Positions 45,865 through 55,450 of a DNA stretch of 64,000 nucleotides are shown here, piece after piece; the first letter of the stretch is position 1, and the number at the start of each line of letters is the position of its first letter. Location: assembly GCF_025602895.1 (NCBI RefSeq), contig NW_026516207.1, positions 1,054,001-1,118,000 of the forward strand, in the 5' to 3' direction. The stretch is from Polychytrium aggregatum. Taxonomy: Eukaryota > Chytridiomycota > Chytridiomycetes > Polychytriales. A model generated the notes under the pieces. That model did not search any database and was not told the origin of the DNA. It worked only from the letters and a program-made list of their open reading frames with translations. Position numbers and translations under genes: made by a program.

Positions 45865-47166
45865 ATGGCTCACTGGATGATTCCAGGATGCATCTGGACC
45901 TTTGCTCTCCAGCTCTCCTTTCTGCGCGACGCCTTTGCGAGCCCAGCCTTTGCTGCTGTCTATCACTTTGGCCAGCCCACCAGCGACTGCTCGGTCGCAA
46001 GCATCGCAGACTCCTTTGTCCTCTATTCTGAGCCATTGCTGCGGACCATCATCAACAGCAGCATCGATGCGCTCTGCGATCTCGACAACCAGACATGCCT
46101 CTACATCCCACAGCTTTCGCGGCTCCCCGTGCGGATCCAGTGTCTCTGGGCGCTCTCGCAGTTCGAGACGGGCTGGGATTACTCCTACGACACAAGCGTC
46201 TACTACGAGTCAACCAGCGCATCGGCCATCGACCCCTTGGACTTTTTCGCTGGCCGCATGGTCATCCAAGGCGAGCCAACCGGCCTCTGTCGGCACGGAA
46301 GCATATGCATGCTCAACAGCTCGGCCGTGCTGGCTCCGAGTCTCCAGTGCTTGGGAGGCTGCTCCCTTGCCAATTGCACCGGCTGTAGCATCGAGGCCAC
46401 CTTTGACTTGGATCGTCCGCAGGTCTGCAGCGAGTGCACTCCTCCGCACGCATCGGTTCACACACATGTCGACACAACCACGCAGTCGTTTTACATTGCT
46501 GTGCTTCATGCTTTCGAGTCCTCGCCTGGCCAGCTTGAGAACTCAATCTCGACCTCGACCTCAACCTCAACCTCCCCCGCCAGTGGGACATTGGATTCGC
46601 CCCCCGGATTCCTTCCGTCCGCGCTGACACCTGATCTGACGGAGAACATCGACACTCTCCCGGCATCCACTCCTGTGCTGTTCTCCAGCTTTGTGTCGTC
46701 TGCGCCAGAGGAGCTCCGACTGACCAACTCCACTGGCGACAGCGATATAGCAGGCGGCTCCTTCTCGAATGACTGGAACAGTCCCACAACGGCGCAGGGC
46801 CAAGGGAGCATTCGCATTCCTTCCGTCGCCGTGATGATAACGCTGCCGTCGACGGTGGTGGTGCTCTCGGTGATCATGTATCTGCTCTATCGCAGGCTGA
46901 TCAAGCGGCCCATTGACGACGAGATGAACTCGGATAGCCAGCACGGCGCGCCCAGATCCGGCCCTTCGGAAAGTACTCTTTGCTCTCCATCTCAGCGAGC
47001 ATCCCAGCACCAGCCTCAACACCAACAGCAACACAACCCGGGCCAACACCGGGGATCTCGCTTCGAATCCCACCCGGAAGCTCGAGACCGGATGAGACAG
47101 TCATCCGTGCGGCCATCGACGGCAGAATCATTGACTGGGCGGACAACGCAAGTGGCGCCCATGTGA
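45865..47166 (+). CDS. type I membrane protein with cysteine-rich ectodomain, unknown function
   Basis: An intronless gene of 433 residues; ATG 45865 is the first Met of the frame. A signal peptide (IPGCIWTFALQLSFLRDAFA) precedes an ectodomain with about 14 cysteines. These include CRHGSIC, CLGGCSLANCTGCS and QVCSEC, and Asn-glycosylation sites such as NSS and NQT occur. A Ser/Thr/Pro stalk includes a hexamer-coded ST run (about 46546-46580). One membrane span (SVAVMITLPSTVVVLSVIMY) is followed by a basic stop-transfer LLYRRLIKR and a cytoplasmic tail rich in Gln/His/Ser. The build suggests a wall sensor or receptor, but no domain is recognised and the function is open. Confidence 0.78.
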   Translation: MAHWMIPGCIWTFALQLSFLRDAFASPAFAAVYHFGQPTSDCSVASIADSFVLYSEPLLRTIINSSIDALCDLDNQTCLYIPQLSRLPVRIQCLWALSQFETGWDYSYDTSVYYESTSASAIDPLDFFAGRMVIQGEPTGLCRHGSICMLNSSAVLAPSLQCLGGCSLANCTGCSIEATFDLDRPQVCSECTPPHASVHTHVDTTTQSFYIAVLHAFESSPGQLENSISTSTSTSTSPASGTLDSPPGFLPSALTPDLTENIDTLPASTPVLFSSFVSSAPEELRLTNSTGDSDIAGGSFSNDWNSPTTAQGQGSIRIPSVAVMITLPSTVVVLSVIMYLLYRRLIKRPIDDEMNSDSQHGAPRSGPSESTLCSPSQRASQHQPQHQQQHNPGQHRGSRFESHPEARDRMRQSSVRPSTAESLTGRTTQVAPM

Positions 47167-47433
47167 ATGTGAATACGTAGAGCCACAGTCCGATCCTGGC
47201 TCCGTGCCCCCAAAGTATTGAGTCGAGTTTCCCAAACAGCCGAAGACACCAAAATCAAATCGAGTGCGCGCTCCAAATTGGCATCGTCGTCGGACAGCCG
47301 AGTTTGCATGACTGTGGCGATGGTGGAAATTGTGGTGAATGCGACAATACCCAAGCCGTTGTGGTCGTTGTCGGTGTCCTCACGGGATACGCCGCAGCTT
47401 GCATATCGAGGATCGCACCGTTGTTTCGCAAGA

Positions 47434-47439
47434 AATAAA
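47434..47439 (+). terminator. possible poly(A) signal
   Basis: aataaa located 268 bp after the stop codon of the type I membrane protein gene. Position alone supports it. Confidence 0.3.
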
Positions 47440-47763
47440 GTTCTGGAACCAATGGTGCTCAGTGGGATCTCCATCATCGCTGCGCATGTGTGCCTTCTAG
47501 TGCCAGTGAGAATGTGAGGGAGACAGCAATGACAAGAGCATCATCAAATGGTGTAGACGGTTCGGTCTATTGAGAGCTCTCGGATGACTGCAATACAACC
47601 AGAGGATAAGCGGCCCGGTGGTGGCCGAATGCGAGCCGGCGTACTTCTGCCGAGACCGACCATGTTTGTATAGTCACAGGGTCGCGAGCGCGAGAGAGTG
47701 GGGGTGGAAGTAAGTACTCGATAAAGCCCACATCAATGACCAGCGACTGTGCTGCATCGAGGG

Positions 47764-47800
47764 CTGGACTGGACTGGGCTGGACTGGACTGGACTGGACG
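47764..47800. repeat. 5-bp tandem repeat (ctgga)
   Basis: Runs of ctgga with two ctggg variants, in the short space between the convergent membrane-protein and SH3 genes. The rest of 47167-47842 shows no gene. Confidence 0.85.
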
Positions 47801-47842
47801 AGGCAGCAGTAATGTTATCGTGGCTGCCGGGTGTGGGGTTGT

Positions 47843-49229
47843 TCAGCGACGATATGGGAGCTTGGGAGGACCCGAACTGCCGCGATGCTCCTTGCGGCAG
47901 TACGTCACCGGGAAGAGCCCCTCTTTGCCTCGGCAGCGTCCTTCACACCAGTTTTCGTCGACTACATTTCAAAGACAGCAGAATGGATGTGAATGTGAGG
48001 GCAAGAATAGCATTCCGTCGTCAGTCGAAGAAGACTCGCAATCGATGCAATCGATGCAATCGGCGCCATGCACAGGGAGAGCAAATCCTCATGTCGCATG
48101 TCGCATGTCGCATGTCGCTCGTTCGCAGACCAAGACCATAGAGCGCGGTGCAACGGAACGCATATGGCCGTGAGCGCCTACCTTCTTCGATCACTTCGAT
48201 CACATCGCCCTCCCGGAACGACAGATCGCCCGGCTCGTCCGAGATAAACTCACTGATGCCGACATAGTAAAAGTCAAACTTGGACGATTCGGGCTCGATG
48301 CTGGGCCGGCTGATGGTGGTTGGGCTGGTCAGGGTCGACGAGCGGCGAACGGGGCTGGGCTCGCTGTTCTTGCGGGTGATGCTGCTGGCAGCCCCGCTCG
48401 TCATTGTGCCCAGCTTTTTGAGGCCGCGAGTGGCTGCACCGCCGACCTGCGATCCAAAGGCACCCAGCTTGCCGCCGGACGAGGTTGAGGCCGACGAGCC
48501 CTGGCGCGACCGCTGTTGCTGCTGCTGCTGGTAGTCGTCGGCTTGGTCGTCCTCGTCGTTGGCGCTGTTCGGGGGCCGGTGGCCTCGGCCATAGTTGGTG
48601 CCCTTGAGCAGGCCGCGGATACCGTTCTTGCGGGTTGGATCGTCGTAGTAGGTGTTGCCGATGCCGCGGGCGGCAGACTCGAGATTGGGCCCGAGGGCAG
48701 CTGACACCGGGTCGAACTTTTCGAGATTCAGGGCATTGCTGATGGTATCTGGTTGTGGGGAGGAAGAGAATGGGGCATTTGAGCAACAGGGGCATGGGGT
48801 GGACGATGCTGCGGTCGATCGGTGGCAACAGCGACGGCGACGCAGTATTTGATGCGGTATATGGCACAGAGACAAAAGGTATGCGAGGGGATAACGGGAT
48901 GGGGACTCTGGGCGTCGTCGTGCACCGGCTTCCTGCTCGCCACCCCAGGACAGACAAGATAATGGGCGGAATAGACCCAGGGGGAAGGCCGAACTCGGCC
49001 AGGAGCAGGCGACGGATAGACCCTTCGGGGACGATGGTCAGTGCAAGCAGACTCCTAGCGACCATCAGCAAAACAGTGCCCTACCAAAGTCGTCGTTGCC
49101 GATCCACGTCTGCTCTCGCAGCACGACCAGGTTGGTGATCAGCGTATCGAGCAGATAGCTGCGATAGGCCTTCTCACTGTCCGAGAGCGACTGCGCGATC
49201 TCTTCGGTGAGGAATCCAGGGTCAGACAT
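47843..49229 (-). CDS. SH3-domain protein (Lsb1/Pin3-like layout)
   Basis: Exons 49229-49085, 48748-48182 and 47961-47843 give 276 residues. The N-terminus (SEKAYRSYLLDTLITNLVVL, then TWIGNDDFDTISNAL) resembles the short helical region that precedes the SH3 domain in yeast Las17-binding proteins. The middle is low complexity with a Gln run (YQQQQQQRSRQ) and Ser/Arg/Pro stretches. The SH3 domain is split by the last intron. Its first part is GISEFISDEPGDLSFREGDV; IEVIEEVDENW follows across the junction, then CEGRCRGKEGLFPVTYC. The second Trp of the usual pair is Cys here. A role in actin or endocytic scaffolding is inferred from the family. The intron 47962-48181 contains repeats of catgtcg and gcaatcgat. 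Confidence 0.82.
48038..48118. repeat. two short tandem arrays in the SH3 intron
   Basis: gcaatcgat repeats (48038-48061) and catgtcg repeats (48090-48118), both inside the intron 47962-48181. Confidence 0.85.
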
Positions 49230-49673
49230 GGGGGGGGTCGAGGGCCGGAAGTGAGAGTATCGAATGCGAGGGGGTAGTGCAGGAGATGCCAGCAAGCACG
49301 GCGATGAAGGGAGGGAGTATGGGTTCCGTCGAGGGGCAGATGTATCGGTGGGAAGGATGGGAAGGCCAAGACCGAAAGGCGCGACCAAAGCGGCGGCGAT
49401 GCCAAGGAACCGCCGCTGCTGTGCAAACCTGACCGCAGACAAGCAGGATCCCAAGCCAGGAGACTGCATTCGCGGCCTCGGGCTTTCGGCACGCAGGCGG
49501 GAATGCATGGTACCAATGCACCCCTCAGCGAGCGCTGGATGACAGCAGCCACGACGTAGCTGCGACAAAGCCGCGATGGTGCACTAGAAAGAGATGCCCA
49601 GATGGTCTGCAACAAAAGCCTGTATTCCACATCGGGATGTGCGGGGTCTATCAGATACAGCCGATGCAGACGC

Positions 49674-50786
49674 TCAGAGCTCGCTGTGACCGTGGTGATG
49701 GTGGTGATCGTGGTGGTGGTCGTGGTGGTGGTCGCCGTGGAAGTGCAGGTGGCCGCCCTCCATCAGCACGCTGACGGATTCGAGGGCAACGAAGCAGACG
49801 AGCATGCCGACAAAGAGAGAGATGGTCGTCCGCTCCTTGCCAGCATAGCGGAGGGCCGTCGGGAGCAGCTCGTGCAGAGAGATGCAGGCCATGATGCCAC
49901 CTACCGCCGCCAGGCAGCAGCTCAGCACCTCGGGCGAAAGCAAGTCCTTGAGGAGGTATCCCCCGACGACGACGCCCAGAGGCTCGGCCAGGCCGTTGAG
50001 CAGCGTCATGACCAGAACCATCCAGACGGAGCCCGTCGCAACATACAGCGGGATGGCGACGGCCATGCCCTCGGGAATGTTGTGCAGCATGATGGCGAGG
50101 GCCAGTTGGATGCCCAGGCGGATGTCAGAGAGGGTCGAGAGGTAGACGCCCAGGCCCTCGGGCAGGTTATGCAGGGCGAGGGCCGCAAAGGTGACAAACG
50201 AGGTTCGGAAGAGCTCCTTGCGGCCCTTGGCGGAACTGATGTCGACATGGCCCGGCTGGGATGGAGCAGCAGATGATTTCTTTGAGTGGTCGGTGCGGGT
50301 CTTGGCATCGGTGTGGTCGGGTCCGTGGTCGGGTCCGTGGTCGTGGGCGTGGTCGTGGGCGTCTTCGGGGAAAAGATACATCTCCAAGAACAGGAACAGT
50401 CCAACGCCAACAAAGAACCAGATCATCGTTGTGCGGGCACCCAGGGCCTCGACCGACTCGGGAACAAGATCGACAAAGGTCATGTAGAGCATCACGCCGG
50501 CCGAGAAGGACTGCAGAACGCCGAGCAGGGTCGAGGTCGACTTTGCTGTTCCGGAGACGCCGATGCAGGCGCCGAGGACGACGGCGACGATGCCACCGAC
50601 AAAGGTGCCGAGACTGGCCAGGAAAGCGAGGGCAAAGGCTCTGTAGTGCGGGTCGGTGACGAAGATGCTGAGGAAGGAGGGCAGGCCGCTTGACCCGGAG
50701 GAGCACGAGCCGTGGTTGTGATCGTGGTCGTGGTCATGACCGGCGGGAGGATGCGAGCAGGTGCCGGGGGCGTTGAGGATGTCCAT
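49674..50786 (-). CDS. ZIP-family zinc/iron transporter (ZupT-like), His-rich
   Basis: An intronless gene of 370 residues with about eight membrane spans. It would move Zn2+ or similar metal into the cytosol from outside or from an organelle. The family core is clear: ALHNLPEGLGVYL near residue 204 and IMLHNIPEGMAVAIPLY near residue 233, the two metal-binding helices. Three His-rich stretches are present: the N-terminus (GHDHDHDHNHG), the loop between spans 3 and 4 (HDHAHDHGPDHGPDHTD), and the C-terminus (HFHGDHHHDHHHDHHHHHGH). It is transcribed away from a nicotianamine synthase gene, and both would act on metal homeostasis. The region just upstream of the ATG is a gggctt repeat array. Confidence 0.93.
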   Translation of the reverse strand: MDILNAPGTCSHPPAGHDHDHDHNHGSCSSGSSGLPSFLSIFVTDPHYRAFALAFLASLGTFVGGIVAVVLGACIGVSGTAKSTSTLLGVLQSFSAGVMLYMTFVDLVPESVEALGARTTMIWFFVGVGLFLFLEMYLFPEDAHDHAHDHGPDHGPDHTDAKTRTDHSKKSSAAPSQPGHVDISSAKGRKELFRTSFVTFAALALHNLPEGLGVYLSTLSDIRLGIQLALAIMLHNIPEGMAVAIPLYVATGSVWMVLVMTLLNGLAEPLGVVVGGYLLKDLLSPEVLSCCLAAVGGIMACISLHELLPTALRYAGKERTTISLFVGMLVCFVALESVSVLMEGGHLHFHGDHHHDHHHDHHHHHGHSEL

Positions 50787-50796
50787 CGCTGCTGAT

Positions 50797-50862
50797 GGGC
50801 TTGAGCCTGGGCTTGAACTTGGGCTTGGGCTTGGGCTTGTGCTTGTGCCTGGGCTTGGGCTG
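50797..50862. repeat. gggctt hexamer array upstream of the ZIP gene
   Basis: About eleven imperfect units (gggctt, gagcct, gtgctt) beginning 11 bp from the ZIP ATG, so within its 5' UTR. The rest of 50863-51763 is the shared promoter region with the nicotianamine synthase and shows no other gene. Confidence 0.88.
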
Positions 50863-51763
50863 CACGATCAATTCCAGAAAGAACCGACGCGGTGAAGCGC
50901 AACGAAACGACCAAAACGACCAAACGACGGGGGCGGAGGCGATTGGCTGGCGCGATTGGCTCGAGTGCGGGTCGATCCAGGCGGCTGCACTGCCACAGAG
51001 CAGCCAAAGCAACAAAGCCATCGGATCGATACTGGCCGAGCAATACCACCGACATCATCAGCCGGGCGACACCACCGCCATCAGTCGGGCGCTGCTGCCG
51101 ATATCGCTGTTCGGTCTCGAGACAAGCAGCACCGTCGCCCCCGCCGTGTCCGGAGCGGCTCCCCTCGTTCTCCCGCCGGCCATTGGCTGCTGCTGCCGAC
51201 ATGCCTGGCGCGCGGTCGTGGCTGGGCCAATTCTCGGGCCTGCGATTGGCCAAGGGTCGCTCTTGCGTCCGCCAACAAGTCTGCCATTGACAGATCCATT
51301 GATAGCGACTGGGGACATTTCCCTTTGCAGGCATAGGCCAGAGTGCACGGAGGTCAGACAGGCCCTGGTCCATCAGCCGGCAATGCGGGGGAAGACTGTT
51401 GCACGCCTGTATCGCACTCGCCCATCAGCCCATCAGTCAAAATAACGGCATCGGACTCCATCGCATCATGGTCCCCCGGTGTTGGGCCGCGATCGTCCGC
51501 ACAGTCGCTCGGCCGACTTATCCGTCCGCACCTCGTCTGGGCCGCTCTTGCTCCTCCTCTGCTCTTCTGCAACCGCCGGGGCCATTGGCCGTTCAAAGTC
51601 GCCGCGTCTCCCTGGCACTCTATACCCGCTTGCTCGTGCTTGCGACATCTCGCACCGCCCGCGATCCAGCAACCTCCGGAGGCCTCGCCAATCACACCCG
51701 TCGCCTTGCTCTCTTCTTGCTCTGCAGCTGTCCAATCTCCCACCACTCGCCCGGCCTTGGAAC

Positions 51764-52954
51764 ATGTCGCCTATCGCGTCCAGACCAAGTCTCCGTCGAC
51801 AAGGCCTCGGAACCAACTGCCCAGATGCCGTCGAGCAAGACTCCCACCTGCGCCGTCGCCTGATCTTCCTCCACCAGCAGCTCGCAAAGTACCGCCCCGA
51901 TGAGCTGCATCCGTCGCCCGAGATCAACGCCCTGTTCTCGGAGCTCGTCGGCCTCTGCATCCAGCCGCACCCCGCTGCCCTGACCAACGAGCTCCTGGAG
52001 TCGCCCGAGCTGCGCGACGTCCTCCAGGCTCTCCGCAAGATCGCCTCGAACGGCGAATTCTGCATGGAGCAGTACTGGACAGCCCGCCTCACCCGGCCCT
52101 CCGAGCCGACCTCCGAGCCCTCCGAGCCAACCTCCGAGGCCGTCCGCGCCTTTCCTTACTACCAGAACTATGTCGATCTAACCAGGATGGAGCTCCATGC
52201 CGTGGCCGCCTGCGCCGCCTCCGAGTGCGAGCCCATCTCCCGGATCGCCTTCCTGGGTTCGGGTCCGCTGCCGCTCTCCGCCATCGTTCTGGCCGGCATG
52301 GCCGGTCGCTTCCCCTTTCTGTTCAGCCCAGGTCTTGTCGTCGACTGCGTCGACATTAGTCCGGAGGCCACCGAGCTCGCCTCGCGCATCATCGACCAGA
52401 CCTGTCCATGCTCGGACGACGGCTCGGCGGACAGCCCCCTGGTCCAGGCCGTCAATGCGTGCGCCACCAAGGTTCCCCTCGATGGATACGACCTCATCCA
52501 CGTCGCTGCTCTCGTCGGTAAGCAGGCTGGCGACGGTGATTTGGGGGGGGGAGGCGGGTGTCTGCTGGCGGCTGAATCTGTGCCGAGGGCTGTGACGGCA
52601 CCAGTGCGATGCACGAACCGGCTGCTGGTGCATCATACCACTATCGGTGGTGTGGTCTTTGTCGACTGTGTTTGTCGAATGGCTCTTGCCGCCTGCTGAA
52701 CTCACTGCCCCCGATATGCTGCTGCAGGCGATAACCGCAAGGCCAAAGTCCAGGTCCTGAACAGGATCGCCGTTGACGCCGGCCCAGACACCATCGTCGT
52801 CATCCGGAGTGCCGATGGGCTGAGACGCATTCTCTATCCGACGGTCGATGCCGACATGGTCCGCGAGGCCGGGTTGGTGCTGCTCGGGACGTTCATTCCG
52901 CACGGCGATGTGGTCAACAGCGTCATTGTCGCCAAGCGACCTGGCTTGGCCTGA
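51764..52954 (+). CDS. nicotianamine synthase
   Basis: Condenses S-adenosylmethionine into nicotianamine-type metal chelators. Exons 51764-52517 and 52728-52954 give 326 residues, close to the family's usual length. Family blocks: AFPYYQNYVDLTRMEL near residue 129, ISRIAFLGSGPLPLSAIVLA near residue 160, VVDCVDISPEATELASRIID, and YDLIHVAALVG joined across the intron to DNRKAKVQVLNRI. VVIRSADGLRRILYPTVDAD and GDVVNSVIVAKRP follow. An in-frame SEPTSEPSEPTSE stretch near residue 115 is a small repeat insertion. ATG 51764 is the first in-frame Met after a long upstream frame without features. The divergent ZIP gene supports a joint role in zinc, nickel or iron handling. Confidence 0.93.
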
Positions 52955-53748
52955 TGCAGACAGCCGCTCCGATTCCTCGCAACTCGGATATCGCTAAAAC
53001 TAGATGCGGTGGCTATTGCCTCCCCCATACACCATTGATGCTGCCAGACCATACCTGACGAATGGCGAGACTTGTTGTGCGGCTTGGGGTGGCGAAGGTT
53101 GCGCTCTGTGGCTGGTCAAGCCCAGCAGACCTTTGGGCGTTGGTTGTCGCTGCGGGTGTGGCTGCCGTTGTTGCTCGCCGCGGACTGTGGATGCATCTCC
53201 ACGGCTGTTGTCGACGCCTGTTGCCATCTGCTGATGCCGGCTGTGATGCCGACGGTGGCTTGCAGGGTAAAGCCGCAGACCGTCATCGGCAAAGGGGTGC
53301 AGGCCAGGGTTGTCTCTGGGGCAGGCAACAGCGAGTCACCAGGGCCATCGACGATATGGACGGCATCCAAGAGGCATCGGTCGCTGCGACCTCCTCGCTT
53401 CGCTGTCGCCAACACACAAATATGGGCTGGACCGGCAGCAAGAGGCAGCAGACCCCGGCGGCAACAAATACCCCGTGGGCGACGGATCGCATCCCAGAAC
53501 TATAAATCTCGGCTGGGAATCGTAACCCCCCGGTCGGTTCCTCGGTCACTCCGCTTTCCTGTTCCCAGGCTTCCAAGCCCCTCCCGCCCTCTGATCTTCG
53601 TTCAGGGCCCGACTCGCTTCAGACCTGGTGCCTCGCTTCGCCTACGCTTCCATCCATCACTAATCGATCCGATCGTCTCCCGGTGATCGTCTCCCGATTC
53701 TCTTTCTCTGGAGTGAACCTGCACCCTCGCCACCAGAACCCCTCCGCA
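52955..53748. other. intergenic, no gene seen
   Basis: Between nicotianamine synthase and the AN1 gene. A plus frame of about 200 codons (53072-53686) has no domain. The last 150 bp are C/T-rich, as in promoters elsewhere in the window. Confidence 0.45.
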
Positions 53749-54246
53749 ATGAACGCTTCTCACAGCTCGCTGAATGCTTCCCCTGCCGGCTCCGGTGCCA
53801 GTACCCCATCTGGCACTCGCAAGGGCAACGCTCCCAAGTGTGGATGCGATGGTTGCACCGACCGAGCTGTCAAGATCGTTGGTAAGCGGCGCATTTGAGA
53901 GGGGAGGCGGGCTAGTCGGATGCCACTAGTCGGATGCCACTAGTCGGATGCCACTAGTCGGATGCCACTAGTCGGATGCCACTAGTCGGATGCCATTAGT
54001 CGGATGCCATTAGTCGGATGCCACTAGTCGGATGCACGACACATCCATGCTGATACACTGCCTTTCTCACCCGCTTGGCTTTGGTTCCCAGGCGACTGCC
54101 GCTACTGCAACTCCAAGTTTTGCTCGCGACACCGCCTGCCTGAAGCTCATGCCTGCCCCAACATTCAGCACTGTCGCGACGAGTCGTCGGCCAAGAATGC
54201 CATCCGGCTGCTCGGCGACAAGTGCGTCGCTCCCAAGGTTCAATAA
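53749..54246 (+). CDS. small AN1-type zinc-finger protein
   Basis: Exons 53749-53881 and 54092-54246 give 95 residues. The N-terminus is Ser/Asn/Gly-rich. The zinc finger runs KCGCDGCTDRAVKIVG, then across the intron DCRYCNSKFCSRHRLPEAHA and CPN. That is the C-C...C-C...C-H...H-C ligand order of AN1 fingers, in which the ring binds two zinc ions. The tail ends DKCVAPKVQ. AN1 proteins are linked to stress responses and the ubiquitin/Cdc48 system; a protein this short carries no A20 or ubiquitin-like domain. The first four ligands and the rest are on different exons. Confidence 0.9.
53912..54034. repeat. 14-bp tandem repeat in the AN1 intron
   Basis: Nearly nine copies of ctagtcggatgcca, some reading ttagtcgg, filling more than half of the intron 53882-54091. 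Confidence 0.93.
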
Positions 54247-54707
54247 GCAGCCTCCCGTCGCTGGCTCATCCAGCCTCTGGATGAATCAAGGACGAGCGTA
54301 GACATGCCTCTGTTGCCACCACCACCACCACTACCTCCTGCCACCACTACCTCTCCTCTTCCCACACACCCGATCACCGTTCTTGTGTCGGTTGCTAGCC
54401 TTCATTGTCATACGTTTGCAAGGTCTTTAGACTGTTGTTCTCGTTGTTGCAGCGGGTCAGAGTCACTTTGACACCACACCTTGTTTGGAGGTGAACGCTG
54501 CACTCGGGAAACATGTAGTTGACGATTTGCCGCTTCTACTGTGTGAATAGTCTGTTTTATAGCTCGTCTAGTTTCGCCATCCCCTCAATCTCTCTGTCTC
54601 GCCCTTTTTTTTTTTTGCCTTTTTGCTTGTTTCCGAATAGCTTGTTGCTGAAGTATAGGATCAAGTTCAGGAGCAGACAACGATACGATACGATACGATA
54701 CCATTCC

Positions 54708-54713
54708 AATAAA
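54708..54713 (+). terminator. possible poly(A) signal
   Basis: aataaa about 460 bp after the AN1 stop codon, just after a cgata repeat (54681-54700). Tentative. Confidence 0.3.
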
Positions 54714-55082
54714 GCCGCATGAGACAACACAATGACGCTCTTGGTGGGCGGGGGGGGGAATGCAATGATGTTGGAGCGAGTGTATAATGCTTTGCTCCAT
54801 GCATCTCCCCACAGCAGAAAACGGGTTTCCCCCCACCGCCTCTCGCTCCATGCAGGACTGCACAATATCTAGGATTTCCCCTGTTTGCTTTTGGTTTTGG
54901 GTATGATATCCCGAGCTTATCGGAGATGTATTTTTGCTTATGGTAGCAGCCAGGGATAGAGTACGGTAGCAATAGTGGTGCTCGGGCTAATTGTAAGCCA
55001 CATCGACCAACTGGAATTTCATAGGAGCAACAAGCGAGCGAGAGAGATAGAAAAGGACATAGATTGCGACGCATCGGTTCGC

Positions 55083-55136
55083 AGAGAGAGAGAGAGAAAG
55101 AGAGAGAGAGGAAGAGCGCAAGAGAGAGAGAGAGAT
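55083..55136. repeat. GA-rich microsatellite
   Basis: Interrupted GA/GAAA runs in the convergent space between the AN1 gene and the division II chitin synthase. The rest of 54247-55450 shows no gene. Confidence 0.9.
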
Positions 55137-55194
55137 GGAAACGATACAAGACTAAAGCATGGAGCTTCGAACCAGGTGCGGTGTGCGATGTGTG

Positions 55195-55258
55195 GTGGTG
55201 GTTGAGATGGCGGTGGTGGTTGAGATGGCGGTGGTGGTTGAGATGGCGGTGGTGGTGG
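55195..55258. repeat. 18-bp tandem repeat (gtggtggttgagatggcg)
   Basis: Three full copies at 55195, 55213 and 55231 and a partial fourth, about 190 bp beyond the 3' end of the division II chitin synthase. Confidence 0.92.
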
Positions 55259-55450
55259 CAATGTCGATAGCTGGATCGAAGCTCGGTAGAGCATGGAATG
55301 CGAAGCTGTTGGATCTGTGTGATCCACAGAACGTGAGGCAAAAAACAAACCAACAACGAAGCATGGTGTTCGCGGGATACACATAATATACACACATCCA
55401 AGTCGTGCGAACGGCGGCTGGCTTTGGCGGCGGAGTTGGCTATGAGGTTT

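Noticed and set aside
49602-50276. Plus-strand Val/Asp/Glu-rich frame
   Set aside because: Antisense of the ZIP transporter gene.
53912-54034. Regular 14-bp direct repeats that could suggest a CRISPR-like array
   Set aside because: The units are contiguous with no spacers and lie inside a spliceosomal intron of a fungal gene; it is a simple minisatellite.
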